Source: Thiothrix sp. | GTDB lineage: Bacteria; Pseudomonadota; Gammaproteobacteria; Thiotrichales; Thiotrichaceae | Assembly: GCA_008015155.1 (NCBI GenBank) | Contig: SSFA01000008.1 | Span: 248,001-312,000 of the forward strand | DNA length: 64,000 nucleotides | Direction: 5' to 3' | Part shown: piece by piece, positions 26,888 through 33,700 of the stretch | Position numbering within the stretch: position 1 is the first letter of the stretch | How the letters are laid out: each line of letters opens with the position of its first letter | The notes under the pieces: generated by a model | The model's input: the letters and a program-made list of their open reading frames with translations, nothing else | Databases searched by the model: none | What the model was told of the DNA's origin: nothing | Translations under genes and position numbers: made by a program

Positions 26888-27418
26888 CTAATTTTTAAGG
26901 TTAGTGGGCTCACCAACAGAAAGATGTTTCAACTTGGCTGCTTTTTGTGCTAAACGTCGCTCTTTAAAAAAAGCTTGGATTTGTTCTACACATGCTTGTT
27001 GCAAGACGCCGCCTGTGACTTGCACTTGATGATTATGGCGCCTATCTAGCAGCACATCAAAGACACTACCGGCTGCTCCCGTTTTAGCATCATAAGCACC
27101 GAATACGACTCGATCGACCCGCGCATGTAACAAAGCTCCAGCACACATCACACAAGGCTCTAATGTGACATATAAAGTGCTCTTAGGTAGACGATAATTA
27201 TTAGCTGCCAGACCTGCTGCTCGCAAAGCTAGTATCTCAGCATGTGCGCTAGGATCATGTTGGCTAATCGACTGATTCCAACCGGCACCTAATATCTGAT
27301 TATCACGCACTAACAACGCACCAACCGGCACTTCGCCTTGTTGATAAGCACGCTCCGCTAAGTCTAAAGCCTGTTGCAGCCAGTACTCATCGGAATAGGT
27401 AATAAAAGGTAGCGACAT
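26888..27418 (-). CDS. tadA: tRNA-specific adenosine deaminase TadA
   Basis: About 176 residues. It converts A34 to inosine in tRNA-Arg(ACG). Zinc site: HAE (AHAEILALR) plus PCVMC; the family tail VVFGAYDAKTGAAGS is present. The start is set at ATG 27418 (MSLPFITYSDEYWLQQAL), which aligns with the N-terminus of E. coli TadA; a longer in-frame start 26 codons upstream is less likely. No strong Shine-Dalgarno is visible for either. Confidence 0.95.
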   Translation of the reverse strand: MSLPFITYSDEYWLQQALDLAERAYQQGEVPVGALLVRDNQILGAGWNQSISQHDPSAHAEILALRAAGLAANNYRLPKSTLYVTLEPCVMCAGALLHARVDRVVFGAYDAKTGAAGSVFDVLLDRRHNHQVQVTGGVLQQACVEQIQAFFKERRLAQKAAKLKHLSVGEPTNLKN

Positions 27419-27760
27419 CAATATAAAATTTTTTCCAAAAATCAAGGCACTAAGCTTGCAGCAAGCTAGCTTATGCATAATAGCAATTGTTTCCATGGGA
27501 AACGGCTCAAATAAAAATAACTGAGCATTCAGGAAGCCTGTTATCCGAGAAAGCTGATTCCTCCTCCAATCAAAAACGTACTCTCCTAAGCGTTAATTTC
27601 AGAGGTTTCAGGCTTCCATTTTACTTTGGTTTATAGAAATTCGCGTACTATTATCGACCCAGCTCTGCCATTCATAGTTTTTTGCCTGTCCGCTCCCCTG
27701 AGCACCCCTTACACTTCAATTGGCTTTTTTAGAATTTAAAGAATAAGGGATCATGGAATC

Positions 27761-28609
27761 ATGAAAGGAATTTTCAACTATCAAGTACCTGGTCGAGCAC
27801 CCAGCATTAATGAGACTAATAACAGCCAGAGTCCAACTGTCTCAGCTAACACCAGTAGTCAATTTCAAATTAATACCAAGAATAATTCAGAGCAACTCAA
27901 TAATATCCAATCTTTGGTAATGAGTTTGTTGCAAAGCATCCTACAAAAACTAGGCTTAGGTAATGGTGAAACGCCATCTTTACCACCTAAAGCTGATGAT
28001 GCTGCCCCCAAGCCCCCTAAGTGCGATGATGGCTCACAAAAACCACCCAAATGTGACGATGGCCCACAGAAACCACCGACTGTCACTACCCTAGCACTAG
28101 GTGAAGAAGATGGCGGCATCAAAGACCCGCCGACTGTTACCACTCTAGCCTTAGGTGAAGAAGATGGAGGGTTAACAACTCAAGCGGTTGGCGAAGAAGA
28201 TGGCGGCATCAAAGACCCGCCGACTGTTACCACTCTAGCCTTAGGTGAAGAAGATGGCGGCATCAAAGACCCACCGACTGTTACCACTCTAGCCTTAGGC
28301 GAAGAAGATGGTGGGTTAACAACTCAAGCGGTTGGCGAAGAAGATGGCGGCATCAAAGATCCACCTACAGTTACTACATTAGCCTTAGGTGAAGAAGATG
28401 GTGGGCTGACAACCCAAGCGGGCGGTGAAGAAGATGGTGGCATCAAAGAACCACCTACAGTTACTACTTTAGCCTTAGGTGAAGAAGATGGTTGCATCAA
28501 AGGCCCACCCATTGCCACCACGCTAGCTATCGGTGAGGAAGATGGTGGATTAACAACGCAAAATGACCATGAAGTCAAATCGCGCAGCAATAAGGCATTA
28601 GATGCCTAG
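27761..28609 (+). CDS. Multi-core graspetide precursor (TTxxxxEE, plesiocin-like)
   Basis: 282 residues. A leader of ~105 residues has a polar start, an amphipathic helix near 46-66 (LNNIQSLVMSLLQSILQKLG) and two KPPKCDDG repeats. Then come ten copies of TTxxxxEE beginning at residues 109, 127, 139, 157, 175, 187, 205, 217, 235 and 253 (TTLALGEEDGG, TTQAVGEEDGG and variants), alternating with IKDPPTV or L linkers, and a degenerate eleventh (TTQNDHE). In plesiocin-type graspetides an ATP-grasp enzyme joins the Thr hydroxyls to the Glu side chains as esters in exactly this motif. The ATP-grasp gene follows 97 bp downstream. The AAGGGA ribosome-binding site lies at 27745-27750. Precursor identity is inferred but strongly supported. 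Confidence 0.85.
   Translation: MKGIFNYQVPGRAPSINETNNSQSPTVSANTSSQFQINTKNNSEQLNNIQSLVMSLLQSILQKLGLGNGETPSLPPKADDAAPKPPKCDDGSQKPPKCDDGPQKPPTVTTLALGEEDGGIKDPPTVTTLALGEEDGGLTTQAVGEEDGGIKDPPTVTTLALGEEDGGIKDPPTVTTLALGEEDGGLTTQAVGEEDGGIKDPPTVTTLALGEEDGGLTTQAGGEEDGGIKEPPTVTTLALGEEDGCIKGPPIATTLAIGEEDGGLTTQNDHEVKSRSNKALDA
28085..28565 (+). repeat. Tandem coding repeats of the graspetide cores
   Basis: In-frame repeats with two period lengths, 54 nt (core plus IKDPPTV) and 36 nt (core plus L). They form higher-order blocks of 30 and 48 codons. Copies differ mainly at silent sites and at core positions 3-6, so the array is evolving by duplication while the Thr and Glu acceptors stay fixed. Confidence 0.9.
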
Positions 28610-28654
28610 CATGAGCAGCTGCTGATTTAAGAGCCTAACCCAAAGCTGACTAGT

Positions 28655-28683
28655 AAGAGAGGAGCTTTAAAGTTCCTCTCCTT
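28655..28683 (+). promoter_or_regulatory. Intercistronic hairpin between precursor and ATP-grasp genes
   Basis: GAGAGGA (28657-28663) pairs with TCCTCTC (28674-28680), and the stem can extend inward through the CTTTAAAG core. There is no T-run. It may protect or attenuate the mRNA so that precursor is made in excess of ligase, which is common in RiPP operons; this is inferred from position. Confidence 0.6.
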
Positions 28684-28706
28684 AAACATAAGTTCGATAG
28701 ACCACC

Positions 28707-29675
28707 ATGACAATAAATATTTTAATTATTGGTTATCCTCAGCAGACCCAAACAGCACATCAAATCAAAACACTTCAAAGTTTAGGTGCTCAAGTTATTA
28801 CCCTAGACCCTTATGGACAAGAAGGGCGCTATGCTTCTTTAACTTGGCAAGGACAGCAAATCATTTGGCAAGATCAAGATATTAGTCCTAAGAACATAGG
28901 GGCAGTCTTAGTATGTGCTCAAGCACCCGACATCCCTACTGAATCAGCTTTTCGTAGTAACGAACATCAGCACTTAACTTGGGATACTTGGTTTCAGTTT
29001 TATGGTTTACAGCGTGACCGCAGCGATACTTTATTAAGCTTACTATTATTCTATGAACAAGCGGGTGTGCCTATGTTTAACCCACCCTCGCAAACCTTAT
29101 TATCACGCCGCAAACCCTATCAACTACAACAACTACAGGCCGCTGGTTGCCGTTTACCTGCAAGCTTGGTCAGCAATGATCCAAATGCTGCTAGACGCTT
29201 TATTGCTGAACATGGCGAATGCATTATTAAACCGGCTGCTGGTGGCTCTCTCACCCTGTCTGCTAATCAGCTGTTAGAACAAACCGGTCTCGATAGGCTA
29301 GCAATGGCGCCGGCTATTATTCAACAGCGCATTCAGGGGGAGGATTTAAGGATTGTAGTAGTGGACGGTGCCGTAGTTTCCTGTGCTGCTATTGGCGTAC
29401 CCGCAGGAACGATTGACTTTCGAGGTGAGCAGAATTATCAGCAAGGCAAGATCAGTTATACCGAGGTCAGCTTGCCACGATTGATTGAATTACAATGTAG
29501 ACGCGCGGCTGCCCTATTGGGTCTACGCTATACAGGCATTGACATAAAACTCACAGCAGAAGGCGAATACTATATGTTGGAGTGTAATTCTAGCCCTATT
29601 TATTTAGATGTTGAGTACAAACTCAAGCATCCAATTACTGAGGCTTTGTGCATGGCTTTAGTCAATGCCAGTTGA
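28707..29675 (+). CDS. ATP-grasp graspetide macrocyclase (PsnB/MdnC-like)
   Basis: 322 residues. An ATP-grasp fold of the RimK/MvdC type: the ATP-binding strand CIIKPAAGGS, a variable loop, IQGEDLRIVVVDG, and the metal-binding C-terminal segment GIDIKLTAEGEYYMLECNSS. It is expected to activate Glu side chains of the precursor as acyl phosphates and form ester crosslinks with Thr. It directly follows the precursor gene. No dedicated protease, acetyltransferase or exporter lies within several kb. Its 3' end overlaps the convergent DUF2520 gene by 18 bp. Confidence 0.85.
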   Translation: MTINILIIGYPQQTQTAHQIKTLQSLGAQVITLDPYGQEGRYASLTWQGQQIIWQDQDISPKNIGAVLVCAQAPDIPTESAFRSNEHQHLTWDTWFQFYGLQRDRSDTLLSLLLFYEQAGVPMFNPPSQTLLSRRKPYQLQQLQAAGCRLPASLVSNDPNAARRFIAEHGECIIKPAAGGSLTLSANQLLEQTGLDRLAMAPAIIQQRIQGEDLRIVVVDGAVVSCAAIGVPAGTIDFRGEQNYQQGKISYTEVSLPRLIELQCRRAAALLGLRYTGIDIKLTAEGEYYMLECNSSPIYLDVEYKLKHPITEALCMALVNAS

Positions 29676-30563
29676 GGAGCCAGCTAATACCTGAGCCACT
29701 TGTTGTAAATACTCTGCTGGCGTCTTGTTCTTTTGCTGCGCTAAGTTTAGGGCTTCCAAACCCAGTAAACGATAGATCTCCGCCTCAAAAGGTAAGGCGG
29801 CTTGCAAAGCTGTGAATTGCTTAGCTACAACCTCTGCATCTCCACGTGCAATCGGCCCAGTCAAGGCAGCCACTGGACCTAGCTTAAAGATATTGGCAAC
29901 TGTATCGTGTACGATCGGCTGTAAAATTTTTAAAGCTAGCGCTTGTTCTACTCCAGCCTGTGCAAATGCACGCAAACTAATACTCTGCAAAGCAACTAAA
30001 TAATTACATGCAACAACACTCGCCGCGTGATAAATAGTTTTCTGCTGAGCTTCGATTTTAAAACTAATTCCACCGATACGCTCAAACAAAACCTCTAATA
30101 CGTCTAAAGCTGCTGCATCCCCTTCTACTCCGCAATAAGTTGGCTGAAAAGACAGCACTGCTTGCTGCGGTTGAGCAAAGCTTTTAATCGGATGGACACT
30201 GGCAATGGAAGCACCTTGTTCTTGCAAAGGTCTTAAAACACTAGAAGCAATCGCACCACTACAATGAAAAACAATAGCACCCGTATGGATCACCTTGGCT
30301 TGAGCCAAGTCATTGCAACAAGTCTCTAAAACTTTATCAGGACAAGCCAGCAGATAAATATCCGCCGCTTGCATTTCAGCTAAACAGCCAATCGCCTCGC
30401 CAGCTCCAATAAAACTCACAGCCGCTTGGCTACTTGCTAGTGAAGTATTAAGCACTTGCCCAAGCTCCACTAAACCAGCCTTAACCCATAAATGAGCTAA
30501 GGTCTGCCCAAGATGTCCACAGCCTAAAATACTTAGACTTAATTGCTGGTTAGTTTGCGACAT
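29658..30563 (-). CDS. Rossmann-like / DUF2520 domain oxidoreductase-like protein
   Basis: About 301 residues. An N-terminal NAD(P)-binding Rossmann domain (LSILGCGHLGQTLAHLW) is followed by the all-helical DUF2520 domain (YHAASVVACNYLVAL), the layout of 6-phosphogluconate-DH-like proteins of unknown substrate. Start ATG 30563 is supported by AGG six bases upstream; the TTG before it is less likely. It follows the tautomerase gene by 17 bp on the same strand, so the two are likely co-transcribed. Confidence 0.85.
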   Translation of the reverse strand: MSQTNQQLSLSILGCGHLGQTLAHLWVKAGLVELGQVLNTSLASSQAAVSFIGAGEAIGCLAEMQAADIYLLACPDKVLETCCNDLAQAKVIHTGAIVFHCSGAIASSVLRPLQEQGASIASVHPIKSFAQPQQAVLSFQPTYCGVEGDAAALDVLEVLFERIGGISFKIEAQQKTIYHAASVVACNYLVALQSISLRAFAQAGVEQALALKILQPIVHDTVANIFKLGPVAALTGPIARGDAEVVAKQFTALQAALPFEAEIYRLLGLEALNLAQQKNKTPAEYLQQVAQVLAGSSTGID

Positions 30564-30580
30564 CAAACACCTGATTTATT

Positions 30581-31099
30581 TCAAAGCCTGACTAACAATG
30601 CTTTATACCTTGAACCCAAGAACTCTGTTAGCTTTAGTTTAAGATTTAGCAAACCCTTATTGATGGCAGCATTTCTTAATTGATGAGCCTGACGGATGTA
30701 ATAGTCATGGGGCACTGTTGTATAACGACTAGCCTGGGTTTTACCTGCATACCCCCAATCCGTAGCAGGTATAGCATTTATAACGATATAACTAGTCTCG
30801 TCCAGATTACCTAAAAGATTGTCTACCAAGGCATAGAGTTCGGCTAGAGCTTGCGCTTTTTCTGTATCCGTATTAGTTGCTGCCGTTAAAAATACTTGCA
30901 TAAAAACACTCGACTCACTGAGCGGTTTATTAGCAATGAACCATTGACTAGGATCAACAAGCTTCACTGAGACTGCAACTAAATGACGTTTTTTCCTTAA
31001 AGTATGCTCCATGACATCAGTAATTCCTTGCACTAAGTACTGTGTTTGGGTGTCAGTGAATGGCTGATGTGAGGCTAAAGTGACGGCTATGTAAGGCAT
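30581..31099 (-). CDS. Tautomerase-family protein with C-terminal extension
   Basis: 172 residues. The N-terminal part is a 4-oxalocrotonate-tautomerase-like domain with the catalytic Pro directly after Met (MPYIAVTLA) and a second beta-alpha-beta unit (SSVFMQVFLTAATNTDTEKAQALAELY). The last ~45 residues (PHDYYIRQAHQLRNAAINKG onward) are not part of usual tautomerases. Divergent from the LysR regulator 44 bp away, which probably controls it. Substrate unknown. Confidence 0.8.
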   Translation of the reverse strand: MPYIAVTLASHQPFTDTQTQYLVQGITDVMEHTLRKKRHLVAVSVKLVDPSQWFIANKPLSESSVFMQVFLTAATNTDTEKAQALAELYALVDNLLGNLDETSYIVINAIPATDWGYAGKTQASRYTTVPHDYYIRQAHQLRNAAINKGLLNLKLKLTEFLGSRYKALLVRL

Positions 31100-31143
31100 A
31101 AGATGCTCCTTGAGATGAATTATCTTTACCTTAAAGCAACTAT

Positions 31144-32064
31144 ATGATCTTATCTAACGATGTATTTTTATTAAATCAATCGTTATTTATGATGAATAGC
31201 CTGCACTCTGCTAAGCTCGCCAACCTCAATACCGAATTATTGCGCAGTTTTGTTACCGTAGTGGAGCAAGATGGTTTTATCCGAGCCAGTGAATATTTAT
31301 ACAAGACTCAATCAACTATCAGTCAACATATCCAGCGACTTGAACAAGAACTAGATACGGTATTGTTTATGCCCTTAGGACGTAAGCGTACCTTAACTCC
31401 TACAGGGGAAATCTTTCTGGGTTATGCGAAGCGTCTATTAGCCTTACAACAAGAAGCTCAGTTAGCAGTGGCGCAAACTCATATCCAAGGCGAAGTTCGC
31501 ATTGGCTTATCCCGTAGCCTAGGCGAACATCTGATTCCAGATTTATTGTCTGAATTTACTCGCTACTATCCTGCGGTGCGCTTATTCATTGATACCGGCT
31601 ATAGCACTGATCTACTACAAGCTTATCACCAAGGTTTATATGATTTGATCCTGACTTTAGAGCTAAAGCCTAGCGAAGGAACTATCTTGGGCAACACTCA
31701 AATGGTCTGGATTGGCCAACAGGGTTATGAGTGGGATCAGCATCAACCTTTAGCTTTAGCTGCTTATGCGCCTCCCTGTCAATTCCGGGAAATGTGTACA
31801 CAGGTATTAGATCAAGCTGGCATTGCTTGGCAACTTGCTTTTAATACCAATAGCTTAAATAGTTTGATGTCTGCGGTACGTTTAGGTTTAGCTGTAACCG
31901 TACGGACTAGCCATACCTTAGTTGAAGACACTGAAATCCTGACGCCTCGCTTAGCTTTACCTAAACTACCCGCCCTAGCGATAGTTCTGCATAATCGAAA
32001 TATCACCGAAGCAGAAAACTTACTAACTCAGATCTTAGGGAAACAGACTATTAAAGCCGCTTGA
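31144..32064 (+). CDS. LysR-family transcriptional regulator
   Basis: 306 residues. An N-terminal winged helix-turn-helix (LLRSFVTVVEQDGFIRASEYLYKTQSTISQHIQRLE) is followed by a periplasmic-binding-like effector domain (GEVRIGLSRSLGEHLIPDLL). It is divergent from the tautomerase/DUF2520 pair with a 44-bp gap, the usual arrangement for LysR control of the neighbour. The start may be Met16 or Met17 (31189/31192), since no candidate has a clear Shine-Dalgarno. It is the last host gene before the integrated elements. Confidence 0.88.
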   Translation: MILSNDVFLLNQSLFMMNSLHSAKLANLNTELLRSFVTVVEQDGFIRASEYLYKTQSTISQHIQRLEQELDTVLFMPLGRKRTLTPTGEIFLGYAKRLLALQQEAQLAVAQTHIQGEVRIGLSRSLGEHLIPDLLSEFTRYYPAVRLFIDTGYSTDLLQAYHQGLYDLILTLELKPSEGTILGNTQMVWIGQQGYEWDQHQPLALAAYAPPCQFREMCTQVLDQAGIAWQLAFNTNSLNSLMSAVRLGLAVTVRTSHTLVEDTEILTPRLALPKLPALAIVLHNRNITEAENLLTQILGKQTIKAA

Positions 32065-32103
32065 AGATAAGCTTAGGGGAAAACATCAACCCAATCAGGG
32101 TCA

Positions 32104-32163
32104 AAGTGGTGCCCAGAGCCGGAGTCGAACCGGCACGGATGTTACCATCCGAGGGATTTTAAG
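32104..32163 (-). other. att copy 1: 3' end of a tRNA-Leu(UAA) gene, displaced half
   Basis: The minus strand of 32107-32163 reads as the 3' 57 nt of tRNA-Leu from the anticodon loop (CTTAAAA, anticodon UAA) through the variable arm and T-arm (GGTTCGACTCC) to TCTGGGCACCA. The 5' half (acceptor, D-arm) is missing, so it is not a functional tRNA. The 60-bp segment is repeated exactly at 41417-41476. It is the left boundary of the integrated elements. Confidence 0.9.
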
Positions 32164-32202
32164 GTGCTTACAACAACCTAAATAAACATACACTTATTAA
32201 AA

Positions 32203-32292
32203 TTTTTTAGCCTAAACTAAGAGAATACTACCTTTTAAAAACAACATCTTACAAATGCCTTAGCCTAACTAGTTTCTGAGTTTAGACTAGCC
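32203..32292. other. Putative integrase arm-type sites near att copy 1 (gene-free 32164-32514)
   Basis: The motif TTTTAGCCTAAACTA occurs at 32203-32220, in a weaker form (CTTAGCCTAACTAG) at 32259-32272, and inverted (GTTTAGACTAGCC) at 32280-32292. The same motif recurs beside att copy 2. This 350-bp stretch otherwise holds only the terminator at 32482. Arm-site function is inferred from repetition next to both att cores. Confidence 0.6.
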
Positions 32293-32481
32293 TTTGGAAA
32301 ACAGAAAAATGCGGTTACCTTAAAAAATCACTAAGCGTTTTAGGTCTTTTTCGGGCAGGAGCTATCCGGCATTTTTCCTGCCTATTGGATTGGAAGCTGT
32401 GTAAGCAACGGAGTGGTTTTGGAGGGTGTTTGTCCCGCATTTGTTCCCTTTGCCTCCCCCGCTTTAAAGGGGATGATTAAG

Positions 32482-32507
32482 AAAAAGGCCGGAATTCCGG
32501 CCTTTTT
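32482..32507. terminator. Bidirectional terminator after rha
   Basis: A perfect palindrome with a GGCCGGAATTCCGGCC core, flanked by five A on the left and five or more T on the right, so it works on either strand. It lies a few bases after the minus-strand rha stop. Confidence 0.9.
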
Positions 32508-32514
32508 TTTGGGT

Positions 32515-33333
32515 TTAAGTTGGGGTTTGGGTTTGTTCTAAGCGGAGGGCGACTTCTTTCCAATTCGGTCTGTCCGGCAAGCGCTGCTGGAAGGTTTTGC
32601 TAAATTGCCGCTGCAACACGCCGGTAAAGGGTACACCTTGGCCAAGGTATTCACGCATTAGGTTTTTTTCTAGCTCCACGCGCAGGGATAAGTATTCATC
32701 GCTGTATTGGTTGACTTGCTCGAGCAAAGCCAAGGCCTTGGTGTAGTCGGCGGCTTTGATTTGGCTTAAGTTGCTGGCGTTGAGATGAAAGCGCAGCAGG
32801 TTTTGTACGCATTGGCGCGCTGCTTCTTGCATTTGGAAAGGAATACTGGCTTTATCAATCTCGTGTTCAAGGTTTCTGAGCTGTTTATGGCTTAGGGTGT
32901 CGCGTTCGGGGATTTTATATTTCAGGGTTTCTTCCATGCGGTTGAAGGCTTCCATGTAGGCGAGTTTAAACTGCATGGCCTTTGCGCCGGTGTAACTCAT
33001 CGCAAGCAGGGTGAAGCCGTCGCGGGTGAGCAGATACATCGGTTTTTTCACGGTGGTATTCAGGCCGGTATGAACCTCGTATTCCGCCTTTTCAAACAAG
33101 CCTTCTATGAGCCCAGATTTGGGCTTATAGCGATTATCAATGACTTGCGTGATAATTTCCTCAATATCGCGCAAAACATGCTTATGCTGTTTCTCGAAAT
33201 GTTCCGCGACTTGCAGGCTCGTGCAAAAAGCTTTGCCTGCAATCAGCATGAGTTCGGGGGCTTCGATTTCGGTGTTTTCGCTGGACGTGCTGAGGGAGAG
33301 ATGTGAAGTAGTCATCGTAGTAGTTCCGTGCAT
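32515..33333 (-). CDS. Rha-family phage regulatory protein (element A)
   Basis: 272 residues. The Rha domain occupies about residues 30-140 (GKAFCTSLQVAEHFEKQHKHVLRDIEE; KPMYLLTRDGFTLLAMSYTGAKAM), followed by a helical C-terminal region. Rha proteins are phage regulators and antirepressor-like factors. A structured C4-like RNA lies directly upstream on the same strand. Two starts are possible (33333 and 33315), and neither has a good Shine-Dalgarno, which fits control by that RNA. A distant paralogue lies in element B at 46212. Confidence 0.85.
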   Translation of the reverse strand: MHGTTTMTTSHLSLSTSSENTEIEAPELMLIAGKAFCTSLQVAEHFEKQHKHVLRDIEEIITQVIDNRYKPKSGLIEGLFEKAEYEVHTGLNTTVKKPMYLLTRDGFTLLAMSYTGAKAMQFKLAYMEAFNRMEETLKYKIPERDTLSHKQLRNLEHEIDKASIPFQMQEAARQCVQNLLRFHLNASNLSQIKAADYTKALALLEQVNQYSDEYLSLRVELEKNLMREYLGQGVPFTGVLQRQFSKTFQQRLPDRPNWKEVALRLEQTQTPT

Positions 33334-33361
33334 TAAGTTGGACTACCCGCATTAATCTTTC

Positions 33362-33445
33362 TACTAATTAAGTGCGGGAGCTGTACGGGGGTAGAAATAC
33401 CGGAACACACGAACCGGCCAGCCCGAAAGCTGCCCCGCACAGTCC
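33362..33445 (-). ncRNA. C4-like antisense RNA upstream of rha (in gene-free 33334-33700)
   Basis: On the minus strand an outer stem pairs CCCGCAC/GTGCGGG (33372-33378 with 33434-33440). It encloses a CAGC/GCTG hairpin (about 33419-33433) and a CCGG/CCGG hairpin (33400-33403 with 33414-33417). This layout, followed by a phage regulator gene, matches what I know of the C4 antisense RNA of P1-like phages. The single-stranded CTACCC and CCCGCAC-TTAA parts are complementary to the leader segment at 33343-33356 just before rha, the expected silencing target. Identification is from memory and folding by eye. The rest of the gap to 33700 holds a short promoter-like region for the next gene. Confidence 0.5.
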
Positions 33446-33700
33446 CACATAGAGGAATTTTTGTGGCAATAGTTTAGCGTTGGCACAAAAAAACCGCTTA
33501 AGCGCGGTCTGTACGCGTGTATTTAAAACGGGTTTCTACTCCCGATAAGGTTTTTTGCCTTATGTTTTAAGATTAGGCCGATTGGCAGGGGCTGTCAAGT
33601 GAATAGGAAATGAGCAGATTAGGTTTTCCCTGGATGAAATAATGCTTTATACTCACTGAATAAACCGATCGAATCATTTATTCAAGGTGAGGAGCTGTAA

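Noticed and set aside
27753..27764. Three-codon minicistron (ATG GAA TCA TGA) overlapping the precursor start
   Set aside because: AAGGGA is only two bases from its ATG but ten from the real start, so it is probably a chance overlap.
28085..28565. CRISPR-like or satellite array
   Set aside because: The repeats are in frame, have two period lengths, no unique spacers, and encode the graspetide cores; no cas genes are near.
27865..28590. Minus-strand ORFs rich in PPSSSP across the graspetide gene
   Set aside because: They are mirror images of the repeat codons of the precursor and have no start signals.
32104..32163. Functional tRNA-Leu gene
   Set aside because: Only the 3' half from the anticodon loop to CCA is present; no acceptor or D-arm sequence adjoins. 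The same holds for 41417-41476.
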